64,000 nucleotides of DNA from Anolis sagrei (GCF_037176765.1 NC_090034.1:89250000-89313999), one strand, 5' to 3'; positions 1 to 10,674 are shown, numbered from the stretch's first letter. The notes: generated by a model not told the origin, from the letters alone. Translations and numbers: made by a program.

Positions 1-275
1 CTCTTCCCTTCCTTTCCCTCATACTTTTCCCCTTCTTTTTTATTTCCCTCCCATCCTTTGTCCATTTTCCCTTTTCTTTCTTTCTCTTTCCTTCTTTCTT
101 TCTTTTCTCTCCTCCTCTCAAACCTTTTCCTTTCCTTTCTATTCCTTTTCTTTCTTCCCCCTCCCTACCTTCCCCTTCCTTTCTTTCCCTTCTTTTTCTC
201 CTTCCTTCCTTCCCTCCCTTCCTCCCTTCCTCCCTTCCTTCCTTCCTTCCTTCCTTCCTTCCTTCCTTCCTTCCC
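1..275. repeat. Pyrimidine-rich low-complexity tract
   Basis: Almost pure C/T on the + strand, passing from irregular CTTT/CCTT runs into a clean TTCC tetranucleotide array at about 225-275. Long open frames here are artefacts of the low complexity. It lies in an intron of gene A. Confidence 0.9.
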
Positions 276-540
276 AATACCATCTTGCAAATGTCACCTA
301 GCAGCAGCCAATCTACTTCACTCTCTTTCATTTCTAGTCACAGAACACAGGGCCACTTTACCTAGTAAGAGCCTATTCACCTGTTTCCTTTTCTTTCCCT
401 CAGCCTTGGGCCCAAACCCCTTGTTTATTTTAAGTGGGATAATGAAGGGTAGGTGGGCCAAGTTTGGTCTAGATCCACCAAGCCATGTAGGAGTCTTTGT
501 GGTACAACCAACTAACCATCTAACCAAAAAAAAAATCCAT
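276..540. other. Intron sequence, nothing recognised
   Basis: Unique-looking sequence between the CT-rich tract and the first SINE. No splice-bounded open frame or known repeat was recognised on either strand. Confidence 0.4.
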
Positions 541-887
541 AAAAGGTAAAGGGAAAGGTTTTCACTTGACATTAAGTCCAGTTTTGTCCGACTCTGGGGG
601 ATGATGCAGATCTCCATTTCTAAGCCGAACATCCAGCATTGTCCATAGACACCTCCAAGGTCATGTGGCCAGCATGACTGCATGGAGCGCTATTACCTTC
701 CGGCTGGAGCGGTACCTATTGATTTCACATTTTGCATGTTTTCTCTCTCTCTTTTTTGTAAAATCTTCTTTATTAAGTATTTTCAATATGAAATAAAAAC
801 AGAGAGAAAAAAGCAAAGCTTAAGAAGAAGACAGATAATAAAAAAAAACAAGAAGAAAAAAGAGAAAAATATATACTAATGATAGTA

Positions 888-924
<37 letters not shown>

Positions 925-1255
925 ATCATTTTTCTCTAGTTGTGGCTTCTGAACATCTTCTTTATTGTTTTTGCCTTTTATTTATTTTCCATTTTTAAAT
1001 TTCTTATTCTTCTCTCCGGCTCTGCTCGAGTGTAAATTTGATTTTTTAAAACCATTATCTTCCTATTATCTTCTTTTAAATATTCTATCACCTGATTCCA
1101 ATCCATCTCTTTCATTGTGTATCCCTTATTTTTGGAGATAAACATTTTGCATGTTTTTGAACTGCTAGATTGGCAGAAGCTGGGGCTAACACCAGGGGCT
1201 CACCCTGCTCCCTGGATTCGAACCGCCAACCTTTTGGTCATGCACACATACTTTA
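541..1255 (-). mobile_element. Sauria-type SINE, split by a later insertion
   Basis: The reverse strand reads as a tRNA-derived SINE: a tRNA-like head near 1255 with a B-box-like GGTTCGAATCC match (seen as ggattcgaacc), and a tail near 541 with AACCTTT/ACCTTT-like motifs. The SINE body is 541-742 and 1142-1255. The intervening 743-1141 belongs to another element, because the SINE sequence acattttgcatgtttt is present at both breakpoints (727-742 and 1142-1157). The family name is from general knowledge of lizard SINEs whose tail resembles Bov-B LINEs. Confidence 0.75.
743..1141 (-). mobile_element. Retroelement fragment inserted in the SINE
   Basis: About 400 bp bounded by a 16-bp duplication of the host SINE. 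It is AT-rich, has T-runs at its left end, and contains an AT/GA simple repeat (about 890-925). Composition and T-rich left edge resemble a 5'-truncated L1 3' end on the minus strand, but no coding part remains to prove the family. Confidence 0.45.
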
Positions 1256-1388
1256 ATTTAAAGAGATAGTTAGATAGAATACCAACATGTAATATATTGA
1301 AATGAAAAATAAAGAAAGCATTTTTGGAATGTTTATGACTTTTTGCAATTGTCATAATGTTTCTGCTTACCTGGGAATTTCCCCACAG

Positions 1389-1769
1389 GCTGAAGAGACT
1401 GTCCTCTCAAGTAACTGCACAGAAAAATACACCTGCCATGCCCCAGGCCAACTCACCCATGAAAAAACAACCTGCCCTCCCGATGAGATTTGCACACTTA
1501 GAGATGGCGTGTGGGGCTGTGAGGCCAGAGAAGGCCAGTGCAAAGTTACACCGGAAGCCAAGTTTACCTCCTTTGATGGAGCCTCGGGGAAGTACTTTAG
1601 CAGTGGTGTTTATGACCTGGCCTCTGTTTGTGATCAAAACGATGCCTCCTGGTTCAGGGTGTTAGTGAACATTGGAAAGGATGTAGAAGGCGACTTGGCA
1701 GTTGGGAAAACTGTCTACTTCTACTTCCAGAATGCATCCATCACTCTGAAGACAAAGAGTAAGATATGG
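1389..1769 (+). CDS. Gene A penultimate coding exon (TILa + VWD first half)
   Basis: Acceptor tttccccacag precedes 1389 and donor GTAAGA follows 1769; 127 codons, phase 0 at both ends. It reads AEETVLSSNCTEKYTC, then about eight cysteines spaced as in TILa/VWC-like modules, then the VWD start GQCKVTPEAKFTSFDGASG. The GDPH autocleavage motif found in some VWD domains of mucins and FCGBP is absent at the equivalent place (GQCKVTPEAKF). Homologous to gene B exon 10. Confidence 0.9.
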
Positions 1770-1799
1770 GTAAGAACACCAGATGTATAAATAGGAATA

Positions 1800-2345
1800 A
1801 AGGGTCTAGATCCAGGGAAGTAATGCTACCCCTCTAATCTGCCTTGATCAGACCACACCTGGAATACTGTGTTCAATTCCGGGTACCGCTGACTCTAAGC
1901 TGGAATGTGTCCAGAGGAGGTCAACTAAAATGATCAAGGGTCCGGAGAACAAGCCCTATGAGGAGTGGCTTAAAGAGCTCAGCATGTTTAACCCACGGAA
2001 GAAAAGGCTGAGAGGAGAAATAATGAGAGCCATGTATAAATATATGAAGGGAATTATAGGGAGGAGGGAGCAAGCTTGTTTTCTGTAGCCCTGGAGACTA
2101 CAATGCGGAACAATGGCTTCAAACTACAGGAAAGGAGATTCCATCTGAACATTAGGAAGAACTTCTTAACTGTGAGAGCTATTCAGCATTGGAACTCTCT
2201 GCCCCAGAGTGTGGTGGAAACGTTTTAAACAGAAACTGGGTGACCATCTGTCAGGGGTGCTCTGAATGTGATTTTACTGCTTCTTGGCAAGGGATTGGAA
2301 TGGATGGCCCACGAGGTTTCTTCCAGTTCTATGATTCAATGATTT
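1800..2345 (+). mobile_element. CR1 LINE 3' end
   Basis: Contains the conserved CR1 3' landmarks in order: gtgtccagaggaggtcaac, cctatgaggagtggctta, gagggagcaagcttgttttc, ggaaaggagattccatctga, and a terminal tgattcaatgattta resembling the ATTCTATG-type CR1 tail. 5' truncated and diverged. Lies in the last intron of gene A. Confidence 0.85.
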
Positions 2346-2905
2346 ATGGGTTGGTTGCATGCAAGCAAGTTAGAGGTTAATCAGACACCTCTGCAAACTG
2401 AAAACAAAGAGGAAGGGTTTCTGTATGTTAAAAATAAGATGACAGAAATAAGCATAGAATGTCCCTGTGCTAACTTATATGTGTAGATGCAAATTGGGAA
2501 AATATTGCTGTTATTTTAGGCACAAATAAATATATCTCCTTGTTATAGTGCATTTCAGTAGCTAAACTAGACATTAAGACGAATGATTATTTCATGCAAT
2601 TAATTATTTTCCTCCCAACATATAACTCATCAATCAGAAATGCAAAATAAGCATGTGCTATGAGAGCAGACACCTTTTACCATTTGAAAGAGTCCCTCTT
2701 TCAATTACAGGTGATGTATAGAGTACATAATAGTTGATAAACACACCATGATAAGGAAGATTGTAACACCATAAATCTCTTACTTTTGCTCAGTTTCCCC
2801 TTATTCTTCCGAGTTAAAAAATAACCACTTTTGAACATGAAGCACAAATGCAGTCCACTCTCTTATTTTCAATTCATTGCAGGATGGCCTTTAACTTTAT
2901 TTAGA
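2346..2905. other. Intron sequence, nothing recognised
   Basis: AT-rich stretch of the last gene A intron without recognised repeats or coding potential. Confidence 0.4.
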
Positions 2906-2914
2906 AAATATACA

Positions 2915-3565
2915 CAGGGCAGACATAAACATGCCCAAATGTTCTTCCACGGTGAGGGCATTGGGTTTCCATGTGAAAGGAGGTTCCGGTCAGGGTTGGC
3001 TTGATGCACCTTCCTCTTGGCACATTTCTCCCTTTTGCCTTTCTGCCATTCTGCAGCACTCCTGCTAACAGCGGACCTCCAGTTAGAGTGCTAAAGGGCC
3101 AGGGCTTCCAAGTTCTCAGTATCTATGCCACAGTTTAAGGTTGGCTTTGAAACCAACTTTAAATCTCTTTTCCTGTCCACCAACGTTCCGTTTCCCATTC
3201 TTGAGTTGGGAGTAGAGTAACTGCTTTGGGAGACGGTGATTGGGCATTTGGACAACGTGGCCAGTCCAGCGGAGTTGATGGCATAGGAGCTAGTGCTAGT
3301 GGTCTTTGCTTCTTCTACTATGCTGACATTTGTTCGCCTGTTTTTCCAAAAGATTTACAGGATTTTTCAGATTCAACACTGATGGAATCTTTCCAAGAGT
3401 TGAGTATGACATCTGTAGACAGTCCATGTTTTGCAGGCGTATACTAATAGGATTGGGAGGACAATTGCTTTATAAAAAAGGATTTTGATATCCCTACAGA
3501 TGTCCAAATCCTCAAACACTCTTGTACATTACATATGTCAGTGTTCAGCCTGCCCTCCCTGCTAT
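2915..3565 (-). mobile_element. RTE-like LINE fragment (3' end of ORF2)
   Basis: The reverse strand matches the same element as 5583-6390 (+): both contain the region encoding a histidine- and cysteine-poor C-terminal tail with FHQRCL-like and WTGHV-like phrases followed by a common 3' part. Several frame breaks show it is dead. Family assignment (RTE or a related LINE group) is by resemblance of the post-RT region only. Confidence 0.6.
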
Positions 3566-3670
3566 AGCTCAATCTGGATCTGCTAGTTTACATTTGAACC
3601 TCAAGGTTATTCTAGTTTCTTAGTCTTCACGCCAAAGAGCATCTCATAACTGCAACTTTGTTTCTTCCAG

Positions 3671-3952
3671 GTAAACGGGCGCTCTGTGAAGTTACCATAC
3701 AAAGTCTCCAAAGCAGTAACTGTGAGCCAAGTTCAAGATGGGATACTGATTAATCAAGCCTCTCAAGTTCAGGTTCTTCTTCATTTTGATGGGGAGGTGA
3801 CAGTGAAAGTCAGGGAGACCTTATCTGAGAAGCTCTGTGGCCCATGTGGAAACTTCAATGGGAACAGATCTGATGACCTGAAGCTGCCCAATGGGGAATC
3901 TGAGATGGATATTGCTGAAGTCCTCCATGCCTGGAGGTCTAAGGACTACTGA
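3671..3952 (+). CDS. Gene A last coding exon (VWD second half, stop)
   Basis: Acceptor tttgtttcttccag precedes 3671; 93 codons plus TGA at 3950-3952. It begins VNGRSVKLPYKVSKA and contains the VWD motif CGPCGNFNGNRSDDL, where the usual CGLCG has Leu replaced by Pro. The protein stops soon after (HAWRSKDY), before any C8 domain. The final exon of gene B has the same layout. A possible poly(A) signal AATAAA lies at 4579-4584, just before a hAT MITE. Confidence 0.9.
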   Translation, partial: VNGRSVKLPYKVSKAVTVSQVQDGILINQASQVQVLLHFDGEVTVKVRETLSEKLCGPCGNFNGNRSDDLKLPNGESEMDIAEVLHAWRSKDY

Positions 3953-3999
3953 CACTTGTAAGTTGCAAACTATGTCATTACTTTGAAAAAAGGGAGGGG

Positions 4000-4220
4000 G
4001 TTGTGTCAGGAAAGACTTGGGAAACTGCAAGTTACTTCTGGTATGAGAAAATTGGTTGTCTGCAAGGACATTGCCCAGGAGATGCCTAGATGTTTGATGT
4101 TTTACCATCCTTGTGGAAGGCTTCTCTCATGCCCCCCACAAGGGGAGCTGAAGCTGACAGAAGGAGCTCAACCCGCTCTCCCCGGATTTAAATGGCTGAC
4201 CTGTCAGTCACAAGGGGGCT
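4000..4220 (-). mobile_element. tRNA-derived SINE, family B
   Basis: Reverse-strand copy of a SINE seen at least eight times in the window. Landmarks are gaaactgcaagttacttctg, gcaaggacattgcccagg, atgttttaccatcc and the tRNA-like head near the right end. The copy is diverged and truncated at the head. Confidence 0.75.
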
Positions 4221-4585
4221 TCAAGAAGTGATGTGTTCCCAATCCAGGTCTATGCCTTGCCCTAGTTTCTTACCAAAATTTACCCGACCACATTGTCTCA
4301 TTGCCACAATATGTGCTAATTGCAGTAAATTGCATCATTGGAGGACAACTGTAGTCAAGAGGTAAGGTCCAGAGGGGAATCAAGGCATTGTTGCTGATTT
4401 TCCTGCAAAACAAGGAAAGGTCTAATTCAAAGAACACTCTGTAAAGAATGTGGGAAGCAGCAGTTGGTGCTCCCCAAGTCAGTGGTGGGCATCCACCCCA
4501 GGCAGTGGTCTGAACTTTAAAGTTTATCCAGTGTGCTCAACCCTTTTCCTCAAATAGCTTTAGAAACTTGGGTTACTCAATAAAG

Positions 4586-4722
4586 CAGTGATTCTCAACC
4601 TGGGGTCCCCAGATGTTTCTGGCATACAACTCCCAGAAATCCCAGCCAGTTTACCAGCTGTCAGGATTTCTGAGAGTTGAAGGCCAAAACCATCTGGGGA
4701 CCCCAGGTTGAGAACCACCACC
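4586..4722. mobile_element. hAT-type MITE with long terminal inverted repeats
   Basis: Begins CAGTGATTCTCAACCTGGGG and ends with its near-perfect inverse (ccccaggttgagaaccac); the arms pair over about 30 bp. The CAGTG-TTCTCAACC start is typical of Charlie-group hAT elements. Too short for a transposase. Confidence 0.8.
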
Positions 4723-4865
4723 TTAGAATCATAGAGTTGGAGGAGACCTCATGGGCCATCAAGTCCATCCCCCTGCCAAGAAGCAGGAAAATCGCATTCA
4801 AAGCACCCCCGACAGATGGCCACCCAGCCTCTGTTTAAAAGCCTCCAAAGAAGGAGCCTCCACCA
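4723..4865 (-). mobile_element. CR1 LINE 3' fragment
   Basis: Reverse complement of the CR1 tail: agaatcatagagttggagg, cccctgccaagaagcagga, gatggccacccagcctctgt. Abuts the hAT MITE. Confidence 0.85.
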
Positions 4866-5580
4866 CATGGAAGATCATGAGTTGGTTTTAGATTCATACT
4901 AGAAGAAAGGAAATTGATAAGGAACATGTAGCCTTTGTGGAAATGCCATTGATCATTTATTATGTAGCTTCATTATCCCCCTCTCACCCATTTCATACAC
5001 AGAGCAGTATAATGAGGATGATTTCTTATTACTAGGAAAAACCTTTTCTTTCGTCATCTCATGTCTCTTGATTGATGTCCCAGCTATTTGAAGGATGACT
5101 TGACAGATTTTCCATGTAGGAAAGACTGCTTTCAGTGTAGAAAATTCTGTTTTCTGTGCAAACTAGCCACATACATGTTGTGTGGAATGTTTCAAACTGC
5201 AGAAATTCTTGTCATATCAGCATTTTCTCCTCTAAGTTTCTCAGCACTAAATAAAATATGATTTAAAACTATTTTTTGGAATGTTCTGGATTTTTAAAAA
5301 TATTTTCTCCATCTCTGAAAGATGCAACACTATGGTACCCCACAGCAGATGGAAAGGTTGTCCAATGACACTCTCTGGAACCAGGAGGCAAAATGAAGAT
5401 GCTAAATATCAAATAAAAATGTGCCCCAAATGAAATTTTCTTCCACTCCCCAAATTTCTAGCATAACGTTAACCTTTAATAGAATATTTTAAAAAACTGT
5501 TTTGACCTCCGCAGAAAAACAGAAAGCAAGGGAATGCACACATAGCAAGTATTATAGATGTGAATGGTTTTCAAAATTCA
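4866..5580. other. Intergenic, nothing recognised
   Basis: AT-rich sequence without recognised repeats, RNA genes or splice-bounded frames. Confidence 0.4.
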
Positions 5581-5582
5581 GC

Positions 5583-6390
5583 TTAATGGTGTAATGTTAG
5601 AAAATGTTGACCATTTCCACTACCTTGGCAGCCACCCCTCAACAAAAGTCAACATTGACACTGAAATACAACACTGTCTGAGCTCTGCGAGTGGAGCATT
5701 TTTCTGAATGAAGCAGAGAGTGTTTGAGGATCAGGATATTCATAAGAAGACCAAGGTGCTTGTTTATAAAGCTGTCATCCTCCCGACCCCGTTATATGCC
5801 TGTGAACCATGGACTGTCTACGGACGTCACACTCAACTCTTGGAACAATTTCATCAGCGTTGCCTCTGGAAAATCCTGCAAATCTCTTAGGAAGACAGGC
5901 ATACAAATGTCAGCATGCAAAGACCAGCACTGAAGTGATGCTCCTATGCCATCAAGTCCGGTGGACTGGCCATGTTGTCCAAATGCCCAATCACTGTCTC
6001 TCAAAGCAGTTACTATACTCCCAACTCAAGAACAAAAAATGGAATGTTGGTGGACAGAAAAAGAGGTTGAAAGATAGGCTTAAAGCTAATCTTAAAAACT
6101 TCCGGTATAGACACCAAGAACTGGGAAGCCCTGTCCCTTGAGCGCTTTAGTTGGAGGTCAGCTGTGACCAGCAGTGCTGTGGAATTTGAAGAGGCATGAA
6201 TGGAGGGCAAAAGGGAGAAACATCCCAAGAGAAAGGTACATCAAGCTAACCTTGACTGGACCACCTTTCACCTGGAAACCGATGCCCTCACTGTGAAAGA
6301 ATATGTGGGTCAAGAATAGGGCTCTACTGTCATCCACGAATCCACAGCCCAGACCCTACACTTGGAAGCCCATCATACTCAGACAACAAG
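5583..6390 (+). mobile_element. RTE-like LINE fragment (3' end of ORF2)
   Basis: Translates in overlapping frames as a reverse-transcriptase C-terminal region (phrases KTKVLVYKAVILPT, LYACEPWTVYGRHTQLLEQF, RWTGHVVQMPNH). Phrase shifts between frames show frameshifts. Same family as 2915-3565 in opposite orientation, so the two copies bracket the end of gene A as an inverted pair. Confidence 0.65.
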
Positions 6391-6632
6391 GGATCATAGA
6401 ATCATAGAATCAAAGAGTTGGAAGAGACCTCATGGGCTATCCAGTCCAACCCCCTGCCAAGAAGCAGGAACATTGCATTAAAATCACCCCCGACAGATGG
6501 CCATCCAGCCTCTGTTTAAAAGCTTCCAAAGAAGGAGCCTCCACCACACTCTGGGGCAGAGTTCCACTGCTGAACGGCTCTCACAGTCAGGAAGTTCTTC
6601 CTCATGTTCAGATGGAATCTCCTTTCACCTAA
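6391..6632 (-). mobile_element. CR1 LINE 3' end
   Basis: Starts with the reversed ATTCTATG-type tail (atcatagaatcatagaatc) and continues through cccctgccaagaagcagga to the segment matching gaacattaggaagaacttc of the forward CR1. Less diverged than the copy at 4723-4865. Confidence 0.88.
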
Positions 6633-7003
6633 AGTAAAGGGTTTTCAATATCTCACTCTTTCCCAGATTAGAAATCTTAGTTCAGAAAGGAATTCTTATT
6701 AGGTGTCAATGTCCTCCTTCCTTTCCTCCCTCCCCAAGCCTGGAACCATTCTCAGAGAAAAAACATAGGATCCCTGTAAGACAGTGCCTACAGGAGTGCA
6801 ATGGATACAAGCAATGCCTATTGTTTCCTTCAAATCGTTCAGATATATTCATTTGCATCCACAGTTGTGCATCAATGATCCACCATATTGAGACAGAGGC
6901 ATATGCATAAATGTGTCCCTATTCCTATCTGAGAAATTCCAGCACTGATCTTTGTTGCAATATGCTACTTTCTTCCTCTCTTGCGCTTCATGGCTGTTTT
7001 TTC
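6633..7003. other. Intergenic, nothing recognised
   Basis: No recognised element or gene. Confidence 0.4.
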
Positions 7004-7004
7004 C

Positions 7005-7250
7005 CCCCATGTCAGGAGCGACTTGAGAAACTGCAAGTTGCTTCTGGCATCTGCAAGGATGTTGCCCAGGGGACGCCCAGATGTTTCTGATGTTTTGCCA
7101 TCCTTGTGGGAGGCTTCTCTCATATCCCCACATGCAGAGCTAGAGCTGACAGAGGGAGCTCATCCGTGCTCTCCCGAGATTCGAACCTCTGACCTGTTGT
7201 TCTTCAGTCCTGCTGGCACAAGGGTTTAACCCATTGTGCCACCAGGAGCT
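7005..7250 (-). mobile_element. tRNA-derived SINE, family B, with TSD
   Basis: Complete-looking reverse copy from the tail (gtcaggagcgacttgagaaa) to the tRNA-like head (ttaacccattgtgccaccag). The host sequence cttcatggctgtt is present on both sides (about 6987-6999 and 7252-7264), marking a 13-bp target-site duplication. Confidence 0.85.
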
Positions 7251-7264
7251 CCTTCATGGCTGTT

Positions 7265-7750
7265 GGGAGAACATAGATGGCCCAGCTATTGTCAGTCTTG
7301 GCTGAAGAAAGATCACCAAAGGGGCAATTTTGTGGAAGGACCCTGACCATAGCCTTCCCTGAATCAATGCACTTTCAAAAATGGGGAAATCAACCTCTTT
7401 TTCAATTTGTTCTTCTTTGCAGTAACTCTTTGGGAAATCCCACCACCACAACCACATCCAGTGGAAGGCGGCAAGCAACTTGCAGATTCAAAGAAGAAAC
7501 CATACAATGCTCAAAATGTTAACTGTTAAACCACCCAGTAGCTATTCTGTCACAGTGTGCACTCTCTCTGCAGCATTCTGCGTCCGCAAGTGCAGCAACA
7601 TTTCTACAATCCAATGTAATAAGAAGACAAGTTTAACTTCAAAATCACAATGCCCAGCATTATTCAGATTTGTTATTGCTGGGAGTTGCTTATTATGCTT
7701 GACCTATAGCAAAATTACTGCTGTTTTACATAAGCAATATTTGCTTCTTA
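7265..7750. other. Intergenic, nothing recognised
   Basis: Only short random frames; no repeat recognised. Confidence 0.4.
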
Positions 7751-7751
7751 G

Positions 7752-7905
7752 GCCCCTGCCACACAGATGAATAAAATCGCACATGTTCTTCTTTGAACTG
7801 GAAAATATGGCAGTGTGGATTCAGATATTCCAGTTCAAAGCAGATATTGTGGGATTTTCTGCCTTGATATTCTGGGTTATCTGGCTGTGTAGAAGGGCAC
7901 ATTGA
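7752..7905. mobile_element. MITE, CCACACAG-type
   Basis: Inverted ends (left cccctgccacacag, right ctgtgtagaagggc) enclose a palindromic body with ccagttcaaagcagatat. The same family recurs at 14283-14432 and about 55187-55322. Superfamily not determined. Confidence 0.65.
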
Positions 7906-8244
7906 AGTAGGACTGTCACTCAATTAAATAAAATGTTTTCGATCATGACTTTTTGCTGTTTCATTCATTTATTCCAAAGGTTGCAGATGCCTCAGTAAAC
8001 TACAACTCCCATGACCCCAGAGCATTGAACTATGCAGTTAAAGTTGTATCAGACTGCACTGATTTTTCAATGTGAATACACTCACAGAAGAAGAAAAGAT
8101 ATTAGAGTCACAGGTCTACTCTTTTGTCAGATAGGATGGTGTTGAAGGAGTTTCATGCAGGTGAAACTCATTCTTTGCCATATCAGGACTAGGGATAGAG
8201 GACAACTAGAGTCAGATTAGAAAATTTGGGCTCCATTGACAACA

Positions 8245-8530
8245 GAAAAGTAACTTTACTTAAGATTCAGCAATTTCTGTTTTATGAGAATCTATCTGGC
8301 CCTGGCTACATCAGGGCTAGCTAACACCTCCCAAAAAAGGATTTCCCCAGGCAGGAAGCAGCCAAGCTTTGAAGCTGTAAGGCTATTCAACACTAATCAA
8401 GATATATAAACCCCACTTGCCTAGTTTCCAACAGACCTCACAACTGAGAATGCCTGCCATAGATGTGGGCAAAACATCAGGAGAGAAGGCTTCTGGAACA
8501 TTGCTATACAGCCCTGAAAATGCACAGCAA
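8245..8530 (+). mobile_element. Penelope-like retroelement 3' fragment
   Basis: Matches the non-coding 3' part seen next to Penelope coding sequence at 14985-15590: ccccaggcaggaagcagcc, atatataaaccccacttgcc, gagaatgcctgccatagatg, ggagagaaggcttctggaac. Diverged. Confidence 0.6.
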
Positions 8531-8799
8531 CCCAAGTATCTGGTCCTTTATTGACCGAGAACATTAAATTTCTCAAGGAGTCTCTGCACCGTTCATTATG
8601 TCAGGAAACAGAACTATAGAAAATGGCCAACTATTACACATTGAAAAAAATGGTAAAAAATACTCCATAGCTGCCATTGTGCAAGAAACAGTAAAGACAA
8701 CCATTTCACCACTGCCCAAAAGGGTCTTATATGCAGTGGTGACCATTATGCAATGAAATACAGTATTCCCTGTTTAAAAAACTCCAATGAATTTCATCC

Positions 8800-9515
8800 T
8801 TCACTGAAATTTCATCCTCAATCAAGGCCATATGGATTTGATATTTTATATTGGGCCTGAGCTAAGATCGGAAGAGAGGCCTGAGCTGTTTCAGCAAATT
8901 TCACAAGGCCACATTCCTGAGAGAGGCCTCTCACCTCTTTTCTCAGAGCAGCTGTCTGAAAATTATACTGAGATTGATTTGCCAGGTGGGGAGTTAATGA
9001 GGGTGAGGATAGTGAAACCTTGGACAGAATGTCAAGTTTTAGTAAACAGAGGCAGAGCTTTCAGAAGAAGAAGAGAGACAACAAATCGTTATCTGGTGGG
9101 AAGGTCAAGAAAAAATGCTTTCCTTTCAGTTTTGGAATCTGGAAAAGGTTTACAATGATTCATGGAAGACAGTTGCCTCAGTCGAGTCAATGTTGTCATT
9201 TCATCACAGTCTTGCGTTCAAATGCTCCGTTTCATGTATCAAGTTTTTGCCAAGCTTAAGTTCTGCTTATGGGATTTTCCTGCTGTTTTGTTTCATGGTT
9301 TCAAGTGCCATGTCTCATGGATTTCTATGTACTCGTGGACATTTCTTTCCTTTGAAGCTTATGGACTATCTTGGATTTTGGACTTTTACTGTTTTACTAT
9401 TTTTTACTGGTTTACCTACATATTTTCTACAATAAACTGCTTGCTTATTTTACCAATCTGGTGTGGTTTTTGAGGTCAGGGGTGTTCCTGCTCTGGTGTA
9501 TGATAATTTTGCCCA
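8800..9515 (+). mobile_element. LTR retroelement fossil (LTR-like end)
   Basis: Fossil of an LTR element. The right part has an AATAAA at about 9432 followed by a U5-like T/G-rich stretch. The left part is an acidic and arginine-rich low-conservation frame as often found next to LTRs. No capsid, pol or envelope domain was recognised, so only an LTR-type remnant is claimed. Old and broken. Boundaries are approximate. Confidence 0.4.
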
Positions 9516-9529
9516 CATCTATGGTTTCC

Positions 9530-9995
9530 TCCTTTCAACAGAAAGGAGGAAACAATGAAAATGAACAAAATCTGGCTACTAGTATCTTTATTTTAAAAAA
9601 AACCCCTCTAAAATCAGGACAGTAAAAAAAGAGGAACACTCCAAAAATGGGGGAAATCCATACATGAAACAATCAGGGTCTGGAAACACCTCCCAACAAA
9701 GGATTACCCCAGGCAGGAAGCTTTGAATCTGCAAAGCTATTCAATTCGAATCAAGCTGGCCAATTGCAACATTCAAACCTGTCTCAAATAGACAAGACTA
9801 CTTTCTCCCACCCTGGACATTCCACAGATATATAAACCTCACTTGCCTAGTTTCCAACAAACTCCTCAACCTCCGAGGATGCCTGCAATAGATGTGGGGA
9901 AACATCAGGAGAGAATGCTTCTGGAACATGGTCATACAGCCTGGAAAACTCACAGATACCCAGTGATTCCAGCCATGAAAGCCTTTGAGAACACA
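9530..9995 (+). mobile_element. Penelope-like retroelement 3' end
   Basis: Same family as 8245-8530. Begins with sequence equivalent to the end of the Penelope ORF (a reading like KMNKIW at about 9560) and runs through the conserved 3' segment to tccagccatgaaagcctttg. Confidence 0.7.
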
Positions 9996-10169
9996 ATACT
10001 ATGTTCAGTTCATGCCACATTTCGATGAATTTTGTTATTTCCAGCTATTTCAAATGCTGAATTATATTTGGGAACATTAGAAATACGTGCCAGTTTGACA
10101 AACAGATTCAAGCCAATCCACTACAGCTAGCTGTATTCCCTGGGGCCGGACATGTCTCTGCTATGTGGC

Positions 10170-10330
10170 TCTTACATTGGTCCTTCCCATTTGAACTACT
10201 GGAGCTTCCTGTAATGTTGATTGGGCAATAGGTTTTTGACTCATTACCCTTATAAAAGTGCAAGAAGCAGCAGAATTATAAGAGGAATGGAAAGCGCTCT
10301 TCTTCATCAAGCCAAGACAGCTTTGCAGAA
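10170..10330 (+). promoter_or_regulatory. Candidate promoter and non-coding first exon of gene B
   Basis: A TATA-like ttataaaagt (about 10250-10259) is preceded by ttgggcaat, a reversed CCAAT-like box (attgccc), about 35 bp upstream. It is followed by a non-repeat stretch ending in gcagaag|gtaaagg, a usable splice donor after about 10331. Gene B needs an upstream non-coding exon because its ATG lies two bases after a splice acceptor (14900/14901). This is the best candidate seen between genes A and B, but it is inference without transcript data. Confidence 0.35.
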
Positions 10331-10510
10331 GGTAAAGGAATGGGGAAGGGACATAGCTCAGAGGCAGAGCACATGCTCCTTTGGACACAAATGAGTCAGG
10401 TTTAATGCTTTGCACCTTAGATAGTACTGGAAAGGATCAAACCTGTGACTATCTGCTAATCACTTGACTGGATACTGTGCTAGAGGTACCAGAGTTTAGA
10501 CTCGGCCTCC

Positions 10511-10674
10511 TCACACTATAGAAAAAATCCACTTTAAATCTGGTTGTTGTCTCCTGCAGAATTCTGGGGTTTATAGTTAAGGGAGGAGCCCTTAAAAGCC
10601 TCACTAAACTACAAATCCCATAATTTTGAAGGAGGCAGAAACCGTATTTCAAGTGGATTTTTTCTCTAGTGTGA
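10511..10674. mobile_element. MITE with 24-bp terminal inverted repeats
   Basis: Left arm 10511-10534 and right arm 10651-10674 are inverse copies with one mismatch (left starts tcacactatagaaaaaatcc). The interior contains aattctggggtttatagtt and actacaaatcccataat, phrases common in reptile hAT MITEs. Confidence 0.75.

Larger units (their letters stand above)
1389..3952 (+). other. Gene A: 3' end of an FCGBP-like VWD gene (partial)
   Basis: Two coding exons (1389-1769 and 3671-3952) join in phase 0 to give the last 220 residues of a secreted, cysteine-rich protein. The product runs through a TILa/VWC-like segment into a VWD domain and ends with stop TGA. Earlier exons must lie left of the window. 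The penultimate exon has the same length (381 nt) and phase as that of gene B, and the two C-termini are clearly homologous (both contain SKIW-VNGR and HAW..KD near the end), so A and B are tandem paralogs. FCGBP-type proteins are mucus components in other vertebrates; the role here is inferred from family only. Confidence 0.88.

Noticed and set aside
58-549. 163-codon open frame on plus
   Set aside because: Low-complexity CT repeat translating to S/F/L/P runs; no domain and no splice signals.
8832-9625. Plus frames up to 108 codons
   Set aside because: Part of an LTR-type fossil and the adjoining Penelope fragment; no host gene evidence.
10161-10415. 84-codon minus frame over the candidate promoter
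   Set aside because: No domain and no splice signals; the TATA and donor on the plus strand explain the region better.
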